A program made the position numbers and the translations under genes. From assembly GCF_020991375.1 (NCBI RefSeq), contig NZ_JAJLQZ010000008.1, forward strand, positions 1 to 64,000: a DNA stretch of 64,000 nucleotides. Direction: 5' to 3'. Origin of the DNA: Glycomyces amatae. GTDB taxonomy: Bacteria; Actinomycetota; Actinomycetes; Mycobacteriales; Micromonosporaceae. The notes beneath the pieces were generated by a model. The model made no database searches and was not told the origin of the DNA. It worked only from the letters and a program-made list of their open reading frames with translations. This document shows, piece after piece, positions 53,616 through 62,373 of this stretch (its first letter is position 1; every line of letters begins with the position of its first letter).

Positions 53616-54143
53616 GGGGACACCATAATGCCGCGAGGGGGTCGACGGGAAGCGCTGGAGGCGCGGTTTCGCGGGCCCTTCGGAAAACGTTCCGGTTCGA
53701 ACGATTTCCGCGGAACTCGGGCGCACTGAGCGCAACCGCGCGGCACCCGTGAACGTGTTGTTGTACGAAGAGGATTCACTCCGAACGGCGGACGGCTTCG
53801 GGCCGGGGCCGAGAGGCGTGTGTTCCGCGGGCAGCGCACGGAGAGACGCCGGGCCGCCGCGGATAGAGGACAGGGCGTTCCGCACGCGGAGCGCAGATGG
53901 ACGACCGAGCCGCCTCGGATGAAGACGGGACGTTCCGCACGCGGAGCGCAGATATAAGGAATGGGATCACCGCACATGACCGCCGCCAGCGCCCCGCCGC
54001 TGCACCGGGCCGACCGCCGGCCCGATGCGGCCTCGGCGAAGTGGACCCGGAGCGCGCCGGGCCCGTGGCCGGTCGACGCCGAGTTCGACGCGCTCGTGCG
54101 CGGATGGCCGCACGGCGGCCCCCGGGCGGTCGGGAGCGCCGAC
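53616..54143. other. Long intergenic region upstream of sigma gene
   Basis: 528 bases between divergent nuoA and the sigma gene. It contains the direct repeats listed separately (53866-53953). Frames here are open by base composition but show no family features. Confidence 0.5.
53866..53953. repeat. Long direct repeats upstream of sigma gene
   Basis: Two copies, 53866-53898 and 53921-53953, 55 bases apart. The last 23 bases (53876-53898 and 53931-53953) are identical and include TTCCGCACGCGGAGCGCAGA; the first ten match at about seven positions. A looser third copy (TTCCGCGGGCAGCGCACGGA) begins at 53823. The second copy runs into ATATAAGG. Confidence 0.8.
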
Positions 54144-54854
54144 ATGCCGACCCCGCCTCGCGTCTCCGCCTCGGACAAAGCGACAATGGTTGCCGCCGGG
54201 CACGACGGACAGGGCCCGATGGATGTCCTTGATTCCCCTACTTGCGCTGGAGCGGATGTGCGAACGGAGGCGGAGTTCACCGACCTCTACGAGAACCACT
54301 TCTCGGAGCTCGCTGCCCAGGTGTGCGCGTATCTCGGGGACGCCACCGAAGCCCAGGACCTGGTCCAGGAGGCCTTCCTGCGGGCGTGGCAGCGCTGGGA
54401 CAAGGTCGGCGGCTACGAGGAGCCCGTCGCGTGGGTGCGCCGCGTGGCGTGGAACCTCGCGACCAGCCGGCACCGCCGCAACCAGGTCGCGCGCAAGTTC
54501 CTCCAGAAGTCCCAGGCCCCCGAGGCCGCGCCCGCCGCGAGCCCGGACCACGTGGCGCTGGTCGCCGCGCTCAAGGAGATCCCGGCCAAGCGGCGCCAGG
54601 CCCTGGTCATGCACTACATGGCCGACATGACGATCAGCGCGATCGCCGCCCAGACCGGCGCCCGCGAGGGCACCGTCAAGTCCTGGCTGCACCGCGGCCG
54701 CAAGGAGCTGGCGGCGCTGCTGCGCGACGAGGCCCCGGCGGAGACGGCCACGAGCGCCTTCCGCGACACCATGCCGATCCGCATCCGGCGCGCGAACCCG
54801 GGCGCGCCCCGGTCCGCGGGCCGCCGGGCTTCCGTGAAGGAGGACCGCTCATGA
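54144..54854 (+). CDS. ECF sigma factor, SigE-like
   Basis: About 236 residues from an ATG seven bases after GGGAG; ATGs at 54186 and 54219 are alternatives. Region 2 is FTDLYENHFSELAAQVCAYLGDATEAQDLVQEAFLRAWQRW; region 4 is LVMHYMADMTISAIAAQTGAREGTVKSWLHRGRKELA. It directs RNA polymerase to a stress or envelope regulon. It overlaps the next gene by ATGA. Confidence 0.9.
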   Translation: MPTPPRVSASDKATMVAAGHDGQGPMDVLDSPTCAGADVRTEAEFTDLYENHFSELAAQVCAYLGDATEAQDLVQEAFLRAWQRWDKVGGYEEPVAWVRRVAWNLATSRHRRNQVARKFLQKSQAPEAAPAASPDHVALVAALKEIPAKRRQALVMHYMADMTISAIAAQTGAREGTVKSWLHRGRKELAALLRDEAPAETATSAFRDTMPIRIRRANPGAPRSAGRRASVKEDRS

Positions 54855-55753
54855 GCATCGAGCCCCACGACGACGACCGCGCGGTCGCGGCGGCCTTCGC
54901 GAGCCTGAAGGCGGAGTCGGGCGCGCACTTCCCGCCGCCGCCGGTCGACGACCTCATCATGCGCGGCCCGGCCGCGCTGCGCCGCCGCCGCCTCGTCTCG
55001 CTCGCCGCGGTCGTGGGCGCGTGCACCGCGGTCACCGCGGGCGGCTTCGCGGTCGCGCAGACCCTCGGCCCGCTCGCGGGCGGGCCCGAGTCCACCGACG
55101 CCGGCGGCGCCGTCGTCGAGACCAGCTCGGACGAGGCGCCCAGCGCGTCCCCGTACGACCCGGCCTCCCCCGGCATGTCCGGCGGCGAGTCGGCCGCGTC
55201 GACCCCCTCGCCGCCCGCCGGCGGGCTCGAGGCGCTGGTCGTCGACGGCCCGTTCGAGGGCGACTGGGCCGCGTCGTGCGCGACCGGCGTGCAGACCGCG
55301 GACTTCGACTCGTGGAAGATCACCGGCGACACCGGCTGGAGCATCGCCGGGGTCGCCGAGGGCGACGCGGACGGCGACGGCGAGTACGACACGATCCTGG
55401 CGCTGCGCTGCGACGAGAAGATCGGCGTCGCCGCGTTCACGATGGAGGAGGACGCGGACGAGGGTCCGGTGCTGGCCTCCTTCGGGTGGGTGTGGCAGCC
55501 GGACGGCGAGCACGAGCTGACCGCGGTCACCGAGGTCGAGGACGGCGTCGTCGCGATCGAGGGCCTCGACGAGGCCGGGGAGGCCTGGACGGCCCGGTAC
55601 GAGTGGGACGGCGAGGCGGAGGCGTTCGTCCTCGTCGACGACGGCCCGACCACCGAGCCGACGCCGGACGACGAGACCAGCAGCAGCCCCGTGCCGAGCG
55701 AGACGCCCACGACGGACGCGGGCGCGAGCGCGAGCACCACCAGCGGCTCCTGA
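54851..55753 (+). CDS. Membrane-anchored partner of the sigma factor
   Basis: 300 residues. A short cytoplasmic N-terminus (MSIEPHDDDRAVAAAFASLK), one membrane helix (about 48-70, LVSLAAVVGACTAVTAGGFAVA), a Ser/Pro-rich linker, an extracellular domain (GDWAASCATG, DADGDGEYDTILALRCDEKIGVAAF) and a Thr/Ser-rich tail. Coupling by ATGA to the sigma gene suggests an anti-sigma or sensor role, but no zinc anti-sigma motif is seen. Confidence 0.75.
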   Translation: MSIEPHDDDRAVAAAFASLKAESGAHFPPPPVDDLIMRGPAALRRRRLVSLAAVVGACTAVTAGGFAVAQTLGPLAGGPESTDAGGAVVETSSDEAPSASPYDPASPGMSGGESAASTPSPPAGGLEALVVDGPFEGDWAASCATGVQTADFDSWKITGDTGWSIAGVAEGDADGDGEYDTILALRCDEKIGVAAFTMEEDADEGPVLASFGWVWQPDGEHELTAVTEVEDGVVAIEGLDEAGEAWTARYEWDGEAEAFVLVDDGPTTEPTPDDETSSSPVPSETPTTDAGASASTTSGS

Positions 55754-56144
55754 CCGCGGTTCCCGGAGACGGGGCGGGGGAGGCCGGTCGCGAGCGCACG
55801 GGTCCCCATAGCACTGACGGCGGGCGCCGGACGCGAGTCGGATACGCGACTCCGACGTGTCGGCGCCGCCGAGCCGCGTCCACGATCCGGGACGGATGGA
55901 AGACTCGGATTCGGTCCTCTGGCGGCCGAAACGAGAGGTCCAGGTCACTGACGAGGCCGTCCTGTCCCAGTGGGTGAGAGCTAGGGCACGAAGTGGTGTC
56001 GCCTACATCGCGCCCGCCTCGTTGGGTTGGCACCGCGTCCCGGCCGCCGCGTAGCATCGCAAGTAAGACATGGCGGAGCCCCCCGCTCCCCCGCCCGAAG
56101 CGCCGCAATCCTGCGTGCCCCAGAACTCGCATGAGGAGAACTAG
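55754..56144 (+). other. Intergenic region before korA
   Basis: 391 bases. An imperfect nested inverted repeat (GGCGCCG at 55823-55829 with CGGCGCC at 55861-55867; CGAGTCG with CGACTC inside) probably ends the sigma operon. The rest should hold the korA promoter; no gene is seen. Confidence 0.45.
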
Positions 56145-57998
56145 GTGAACACCGTCCGGCAGCTTGACCGGGTCGTCATCCGCTTCGCAGGGGACTCCGG
56201 CGACGGCATGCAGCTCACGGGAGACCGCTTCACCGCGGAGACCGCCAAGCTCGGCAACGACTTGTCGACCCTCCCGAACTACCCCGCCGAGATCCGCGCC
56301 CCCGCCGGGACGCTCCCGGGGGTGTCGAGCTTCCAGATCCACTTCGCGGACACCGACATCCTCACCCCCGGCGACCAGCCCGAGGTCCTCATCGCGATGA
56401 ACCCCGCGGCGCTCAAGGCCAACCTGCGCGACCTCAAGTCCGGCGGCACCATCGTCGTCAACACCGACGAGTTCACCAAGCGGAACCTCACCAAGGTCGG
56501 GTACGAGGCGAACCCGCTCGAGGACGGCTCGCTCGACGACTACCAGGTGCACCCGGTGGCGCTCGCGGGCCTGACCATCGCGGCCCTGGCCGAGTACGAG
56601 GTCAGCAAGAAGGACGCCGAGCGGTCCAAGAACATGTTCGCCCTCGGCCTCGTCTCGTGGATGTACTCGCGCCCGACCGAGGCCACCGAGGAGTTCCTGC
56701 GCGGCAAGTTCAAGGCCAAGCCGGCCATCGCGGAGGCGAACATCGCCGCGCTCAAGGCCGGCTGGAACTACGGCGAGACCGCCGAGGCCTTCGCGGTCCG
56801 GTTCGAGGTCCCGCCGGCGAAGCTCAACGCGGGCACCTACCGGAACGTCACCGGGAACACGGCGCTGGCGTGGGGCATCACCGCCGCGGGCGTCGCCTCC
56901 GGGCTCCCGGTGTTCCTCGGCGCGTACCCGATCACCCCGGCCAGCGACATCCTCCACGAGCTGTCCAAGCACAAGCGCTTCGGCGTCACCACCGTGCAGG
57001 CCGAGGACGAGATCGCCGCGGTCGGCGCGGCCCTGGGCGCCTCGTGGGGCGGGGCGCTCGGCGTCACCACCTCCTCGGGCCCGGGCATCGCCCTCAAGTC
57101 CGAGACGATCTCGCTCGCGGTCTCGCTGGAGCTGCCGCTCCTGGTCGTGGACGTGCAGCGCGCCGGGCCCTCGACCGGCCTGCCCACCAAGACCGAGCAG
57201 GCCGACCTCGTGATGGCCATGTTCGGCCGCCACGGCGAGGCCCCGATCGCGGTCCTCGCGCCGCAGTCCCCTTCGGACTGCTTCGACATCATGCTCGAGG
57301 CCGCGCGCATCGGCCTGGCCTACCGGACCCCGGTGATGGTCCTCTCCGACGGGTACATCGCCAACGGCGCCGAGCCGTGGCGGCTGCCCGACCTCGCCGA
57401 CCTGCCCGACATCTCGGTGGCGTTCGCGACCGAGCCGAACGGCGTCGACGCCAAGGGCGAGCCGGCGTTCCTGCCGTACCTGCGCGACCCCGAGACCCTC
57501 GCCCGGCCGTGGGCCGTCCCCGGCACGCCCGGCCTCCAGCACCGCATCGGCGGCATCGAGAAGGCCGACAAGACCGGCGACATCTCCTACGACCCGGCCA
57601 ACCACGACCACATGGTGCGCACCCGCGCGGCGAAGATCGCCGGGATCGACGTGCCCGACCTCGAGGTCGACGACCAGGGCGACGCCGACGTGCTCGTCCT
57701 CGGCTGGGGCTCGACGTGGGGCCCGATCGGCGCGGCCGTGCGGGGCCTGCGCGACAAGGGCGTCCCGATCGCCCGCGCGCACCTGCGCTACCTCAACCCG
57801 ATGCCGGGGAACACCGCCGAGGTGCTCGCCCGCTACGACAAGGTCGTCGTGCCCGAGATGAACCTGGGGCAGCTCGCGCTCCTGCTGCGCGGCAACTTCC
57901 CCGGCGTGAACGTGGTCGGCTACAACCAGGTGCGCGGCCTGCCGTTCACCTCCAACGAACTGCAGGACGCCCTGGAGGAGGTCATCAAGAATGGCTGA
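56145..57998 (+). CDS. korA: 2-oxoglutarate:ferredoxin oxidoreductase, alpha subunit
   Basis: 617 residues, with gamma and alpha domains fused. The gamma domain starts RFAGDSGDGMQLTGDRFT. The alpha domain begins near 230 (GNTALAWGITAAGVASGLPVFLGAYPITPASDIL). With KorB it decarboxylates 2-oxoglutarate to succinyl-CoA and reduces ferredoxin. GTG start after GAGGAGAACTAG. Confidence 0.93.
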   Translation: MNTVRQLDRVVIRFAGDSGDGMQLTGDRFTAETAKLGNDLSTLPNYPAEIRAPAGTLPGVSSFQIHFADTDILTPGDQPEVLIAMNPAALKANLRDLKSGGTIVVNTDEFTKRNLTKVGYEANPLEDGSLDDYQVHPVALAGLTIAALAEYEVSKKDAERSKNMFALGLVSWMYSRPTEATEEFLRGKFKAKPAIAEANIAALKAGWNYGETAEAFAVRFEVPPAKLNAGTYRNVTGNTALAWGITAAGVASGLPVFLGAYPITPASDILHELSKHKRFGVTTVQAEDEIAAVGAALGASWGGALGVTTSSGPGIALKSETISLAVSLELPLLVVDVQRAGPSTGLPTKTEQADLVMAMFGRHGEAPIAVLAPQSPSDCFDIMLEAARIGLAYRTPVMVLSDGYIANGAEPWRLPDLADLPDISVAFATEPNGVDAKGEPAFLPYLRDPETLARPWAVPGTPGLQHRIGGIEKADKTGDISYDPANHDHMVRTRAAKIAGIDVPDLEVDDQGDADVLVLGWGSTWGPIGAAVRGLRDKGVPIARAHLRYLNPMPGNTAEVLARYDKVVVPEMNLGQLALLLRGNFPGVNVVGYNQVRGLPFTSNELQDALEEVIKNG

Positions 57999-58033
57999 CA
58001 CCGTCCCTTATCTCTCCGAGGAGGTCTCCCGTC

Positions 58034-59068
58034 GTGGCTGACGCAGTGAAGCTCGAGGCTCCCAAGCTGAAGGCCAAGGACTTCAAGTCGACCCAGGAGG
58101 TGCGCTGGTGCCCCGGGTGCGGCGACTACGCCATCCTGGCCGCGGTCCAGTCGTTCCTGCCCGAGCTGGGCCTGGAGCGCGAGAAGATCGCGTTCGTCTC
58201 CGGCATCGGCTGCTCCTCGCGGTTCCCGTACTACCTGAACACGTACGGGATCCACTCGATCCACGGCCGCGCCCCGGCCATCGCCACGGGCCTGGCGGTC
58301 TCGCGCCCGGACCTGTCGGTGTGGGTCGTCACCGGCGACGGCGACGCGCTGTCGATCGGCGGCAACCACCTCATCCACGCGCTGCGCCGCAACGTGAACC
58401 TGAAGATCCTGCTGTTCAACAACCGGATCTACGGGCTCACCAAGGGCCAGTACTCGCCGACGTCCGAGCCGGGCAAGCTCACCAAGTCGAGCCCGATGGG
58501 CTCGGTCGACGCGCCGTTCAACCCGCTGTCGCTCGCGCTGGGCTCCGAGGCCACGTTCGTGGCCCGCACGCTCGACTCCGACCGGGCGCACCTCCAGGAG
58601 GTCCTGCGGGCCGCGGCCGAGCACGAGGGCTCGGCGTTCGTCGAGATCTACCAGAACTGCCCGATCTTCAACGACAACGCGTTCGAGGTGCTGAAGAACC
58701 CCGAGACCCGCGACGAGGCGATCATCCGGCTGCGCAACGGCGAGCCGGTCCGGTTCGGCGCGGCCGACGGCGAGAAGGTCGTCGTCCAGTCCGGTTACGG
58801 GCTCGAGGTGCGCGACGCCGCCGACGTGGACGAGGCCGACGTGGTGGTCCACAAGGCCGACGTGGACGACCCGGCGTACGCGTTCGCGCTCTCGCGCCTG
58901 TCGGGCACGGCGCTCGACCACACCCCGATCGGCGTGTTCCGCAACGTCGCCCGGCCCACCTACGACAAGGGCGTGCGCACCCAGGTCGACGAGGCCGCGG
59001 CGGGCGTCGACCGCAGGGAGGCCCTCGACCGGCTCCTGCACTCCGGGGACACCTGGACCGTGCTCTAG
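58034..59068 (+). CDS. korB: 2-oxoglutarate:ferredoxin oxidoreductase, beta subunit
   Basis: 344 residues. TPP-binding subunit: GDGDALSIGGNHLIHALRRN and LFNNRIYGLTKGQYSPTS. Cluster cysteines start at EVRWCPGCGDYA and GIGCSSRFPYY. GTG start preceded by GAGGAGG. Follows korA after 35 bases. Confidence 0.94.
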   Translation: MADAVKLEAPKLKAKDFKSTQEVRWCPGCGDYAILAAVQSFLPELGLEREKIAFVSGIGCSSRFPYYLNTYGIHSIHGRAPAIATGLAVSRPDLSVWVVTGDGDALSIGGNHLIHALRRNVNLKILLFNNRIYGLTKGQYSPTSEPGKLTKSSPMGSVDAPFNPLSLALGSEATFVARTLDSDRAHLQEVLRAAAEHEGSAFVEIYQNCPIFNDNAFEVLKNPETRDEAIIRLRNGEPVRFGAADGEKVVVQSGYGLEVRDAADVDEADVVVHKADVDDPAYAFALSRLSGTALDHTPIGVFRNVARPTYDKGVRTQVDEAAAGVDRREALDRLLHSGDTWTVL

Positions 59069-59090
59069 ACGCCGGAGCGGACTTCGCAGA

Positions 59091-59123
59091 CGAGAGGACC
59101 GGGCCCGGGGCCCGGTCCTCTCG
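59091..59123 (+). terminator. korB terminator
   Basis: A perfect inverted repeat with 16-base arms (59091-59106 and 59108-59123), 22 bases after the korB stop. No U-tract. Confidence 0.75.
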
Positions 59124-59276
59124 CGCTGTCCGGTATTCCCGTTCGCTATGCGTGCAACCCCTTTCGGCCCGGGCGACGTATTACCTCCGGCGACGCCTCC
59201 GGCACCGGATGCGATCGCCTGCGGCGCAACGTGAAGGCACTTGGAACGGGGGCGCCGGACGAAGGAGGAGACCAGC

Positions 59277-59660
59277 ATGCTGAAGCAGTGGCTGACCCGA
59301 TTCGCGATCGCCGGCGCCCTGGGCCTGGCCATGGTCGCGGGGAGCACGAGCCCGGCCTACGCCGGGAACACCCTGCTGATCCTGTCGGACATCGACGGAC
59401 GGCAGGTCGCGCACATGACGCACGTGGACGACGGCGACGTGTTCAAGATCTACGACGACCAGTCCGACGGCTACGGCCCCGAGGGCTGCCTCCAGGCGTA
59501 CGCGCCGCGGGTGGGGTGGACGACCCTGAAGTGCGAGCACAACGGCTCGGGCGACGGCAACCCGGTGAGCTTCGGGTTCGACGTCCTCGAGCTGGTGCCC
59601 TACCGGATGCGGCTGTGCCACGCCATCGCGGGCTGCGCGTACCAGAACTTCAACGAGTAG
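59277..59660 (+). CDS. Small secreted protein
   Basis: 127 residues. A signal peptide (MLKQWLTRFAIAGALGLAMVAG...SPAYA) is cleaved near residue 29. The mature part has four cysteines, likely two disulfides (EGCLQAY, LKCEHN, RLCHA, GCAYQ). GGAGGAG lies before the ATG. No family recognised. Confidence 0.75.
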   Translation: MLKQWLTRFAIAGALGLAMVAGSTSPAYAGNTLLILSDIDGRQVAHMTHVDDGDVFKIYDDQSDGYGPEGCLQAYAPRVGWTTLKCEHNGSGDGNPVSFGFDVLELVPYRMRLCHAIAGCAYQNFNE

Positions 59661-59725
59661 GGCGGCCCCGGGGGGCGGTCGGCCGCTCCCCGGGACGCAC
59701 CGGGCCCTTCGGGGTCCGGCCCCGC

Positions 59726-60928
59726 TCAGCCCTCGAGGAGGTCCTGCGCGGTCGTGAGGATGTCGCGCACCTCGTCCTGCCAGGCGTAGACCGCCGTCTC
59801 GATCGACAGGTAGTACTCGTTCTGGGTGTCGGCCCACGACTGCTCGGCCGTCTCGCGGAAGCCGGTCTCGTCGCCGCATGCGGCGAGCTCGACGGCGAAC
59901 GCGATCTCGAAGGCCTTCCTGCCCTCGTAGTCGCCGGGGACGTCGTCGGGCAGGTCCGGGTGGTCGTGGACGTCCGCCTCGCCCTCGTAGAGCTCCCAGA
60001 AGTAGTCGGACAGCGGCAGGGAGCCCTCCTCGCCGAACTCCCAGCCGGGGTGGCCGCGCTCGGCGAGGCAGTCGACCAGCAGCCCCTCGGCCTCGGCCAT
60101 CCTCTCGCGGTAGAGGAGGTCGAACTCCTCGTAGACCGCGAAGTCGTCCACGGGGTTGGCGGGTCGGTAGGTCCAGACCGCCTCGCGGTACTCCTGGCCC
60201 TCGGGGTCCTGGACCAGTTCCAGGCCGTCGCCGTAGAGGGCGTCGATCATCTCGCGCCGGCAGCCGCCCGGTTCCGGCTCCACGTAGTCGAAGTCGTCCC
60301 CCAGGTCGATCTCGCCGCCGTCGGCGCCGCCGTCGTTGTCGGGGGCCTGCGCGTCGACCAGGTGGCCGTACTCCGTCACGGCGGTGGCCTCGCCGAAGTA
60401 GGCCGTGTACCAGTCGTACTGCTCCTGGGGGGAGAGCGCGTCGAACTCGCCGTTGTCGGGCGGGCCGGCGTCGCCCGCGGGACCGTCGCCGCTCATCCCC
60501 AGTTCGTCGGGGACGATGCCCTTGTACTCGTAGTACGCCTCCAGGTCCGGGTCGTCGCGGCCCTCGGCGGCGATGGTCCAGGAGCCGAGGCCGAACTCGG
60601 CGGCCTCGTCGGGCTCGGGGAGCCAGCTCCCCCAGTCGTCGGGGCGGAACAGCGCCTCCTGCCGCTCCGGTTCGGAGGCGGTGAACCAGAACCGGTCGTG
60701 GACGGCGAAGCCCTCGCGCTCCAGGCAGTCCTGGACGATCCGGTTCTCGGCCGACTCCAGTTCGTACAGGAGCCGGGCGCTCTCGTTGACCATGTCGACC
60801 AGGCGGACCTCGTCGAACGGCGCCGTCTCGGCGGCGTCGCCCCCTCCGGCGGGGTCGTCAGTGCAGGCGGCGGTGGCCGCCAGGGCGACCGCGAGGCCGG
60901 TGAGGCCCGCGGCGGTGGTCCGCTGCAT
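59726..60928 (-). CDS. Large acidic lipoprotein
   Basis: 400 residues. The lipobox LAATAAC marks lipidation near Cys22. The mature protein is strongly acidic and rich in Tyr/Trp, with paired-cysteine segments (QDCLEREGF, GGCRREMID, VDCLAERGHP, LAACGDE). It is surface-anchored; function unknown. Confidence 0.75.
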   Translation of the reverse strand: MQRTTAAGLTGLAVALAATAACTDDPAGGGDAAETAPFDEVRLVDMVNESARLLYELESAENRIVQDCLEREGFAVHDRFWFTASEPERQEALFRPDDWGSWLPEPDEAAEFGLGSWTIAAEGRDDPDLEAYYEYKGIVPDELGMSGDGPAGDAGPPDNGEFDALSPQEQYDWYTAYFGEATAVTEYGHLVDAQAPDNDGGADGGEIDLGDDFDYVEPEPGGCRREMIDALYGDGLELVQDPEGQEYREAVWTYRPANPVDDFAVYEEFDLLYRERMAEAEGLLVDCLAERGHPGWEFGEEGSLPLSDYFWELYEGEADVHDHPDLPDDVPGDYEGRKAFEIAFAVELAACGDETGFRETAEQSWADTQNEYYLSIETAVYAWQDEVRDILTTAQDLLEG

Positions 60929-60997
60929 CGGTCAGGTGTCCTCTCGACGGGTCGGTCATGACCCTCTGAGTACGCCCGGCCGGTGCCCCGGCGTTGC

Positions 60998-61894
60998 TCA
61001 CAGGAGCGGTTGCAGTTCGGCGGCGGCCTCGCGCAGGCGCTGGGTGAGGATCGGCCAGGAGGCGCGGATGTCCTCCAGGGGCATCGCGACGGCGAAGACG
61101 ATCCGCTCGGCCGGGGCGTCGCCCTCGCGGATCACGACCCCCGCGCAGGCGACGTCCTCTTTGAACTGGCCGATCTCGGCGTACACGCCCGACTCGCCGT
61201 AGACGGCCAGGTCGTACTCGAAGGCGTCCGGCTCGGTGAGGGTGTGGCCGGTGAACTTGCGCATCCCGGCGGCCCGCAGGAAGCGGGCCCGGTCCATCGG
61301 CTGGAGCGTCGCCAGGAGCGCCTTGCCGAGCGCGGTCGCGTGGGCGCCGTCGTCGAAGCCGACGATGAGCTCCTCCACGTGCGGGCTCTTGTTGCCCTCG
61401 ATGACGTCGGTGACCGCGGGGCGGCCCTCCACGAAGCGGGCCACGAACGTCGAGTAGCCCGTCTCGGTGGACATGCGGCGCATGTACTGGCCGCAGGTGC
61501 GCGGCCCGGCCATCGCGCGCGTCAGCTCCGAGTAGCGGTCGGAGACCTCCAGGCCCAGCGTGTAGCGGCCCTCGTCGTCGCGGCGCAGGTAGCGCTCGTA
61601 GACGAGGGTGCGCAGCAGGTTGTAGGCGGTGGCGCGGTTGAGGCCGCACTCGAACGCGATGCGCGGCGCGGTGACGCCGTCGGCGTGGCGGCCGACGAGC
61701 TCCATGATGCGCAGCGCCCGCTGGACGCTCTGGATCATCTTCGTCGGCTCGGACGGGGTCGGGAAGACCCCGGCCGTGCCGGGGGCCTTGATGCCCGCCC
61801 GGTCGGGCCTGGACCGCCCGGCGCGCGACCGCGCGCCCGGTCCCCGCGGGTCGCCTCCGCGCGACTCGTCTCCTGGTCGCCGCTGCTCCACCAT
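60998..61894 (-). CDS. IclR family transcriptional regulator
   Basis: About 298 residues from the ATG at 61894 (a GTG at 61915 is possible). A basic N-terminal extension of about 45 residues precedes the winged helix (SVQRALRIMELVGRHADGVTAPRIAFECGLNRATAYNLLRTL), then the effector domain (GFDDGAHATALGKALLATL). Divergent from the MFS gene, which it probably regulates. Confidence 0.88.
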   Translation of the reverse strand: MVEQRRPGDESRGGDPRGPGARSRAGRSRPDRAGIKAPGTAGVFPTPSEPTKMIQSVQRALRIMELVGRHADGVTAPRIAFECGLNRATAYNLLRTLVYERYLRRDDEGRYTLGLEVSDRYSELTRAMAGPRTCGQYMRRMSTETGYSTFVARFVEGRPAVTDVIEGNKSPHVEELIVGFDDGAHATALGKALLATLQPMDRARFLRAAGMRKFTGHTLTEPDAFEYDLAVYGESGVYAEIGQFKEDVACAGVVIREGDAPAERIVFAVAMPLEDIRASWPILTQRLREAAAELQPLL

Positions 61895-62373
61895 GCCGCC
61901 GCTCCAATTGCACACCGTTGACCTCGAGGCCTGCGCCGGGTGCGGCGCGGGTCGGGTCGGCCGTGATCTAACTATATAAACAACAGTGGGTTGCGCCGCC
62001 GTCGCGTACAGGGCAGTATCTATGTGTCAGCACCGTTCGCGGTCCGGCTCGCCGGTCGCGGACAACCCGCGGCGGCGGCGTCGAGTCCCCACCAAACTTC
62101 CTCGCCGTCACCGCGGACATTCGAATAACCGAAGCGCGGCGGCTCCCTCCCACCAGGGCCGCCGCGTTTCGTGTTCCCCGGGGAGGGGGCCCGGCCGCGG
62201 ACGGGACCCGGTGGAGTCGACCGGTAACGCACCGTCTTGAAACAGGATCCACCGTCGCACACGCGGTGCGCGCGCGTCAAGAAGGTTCACCCGTACCGGC
62301 GACGCGTACCGCGCATTCCCTGTATGTGAACCGATTCCGGGACGATCCGGCGCGCTGGAGTACGGTTGCCGGC
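61895..62373. promoter_or_regulatory. Divergent IclR/MFS intergenic region
   Basis: 479 bases. An AT-rich block, AACTATATAAAC (61967-61978), offers -10 elements in both directions. A free-standing hairpin (62132-62169; CGCGGCGGC/GCCGCCGCG) is followed by TTTC on the plus strand with no gene before it. No coding sequence is recognised. Confidence 0.5.
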
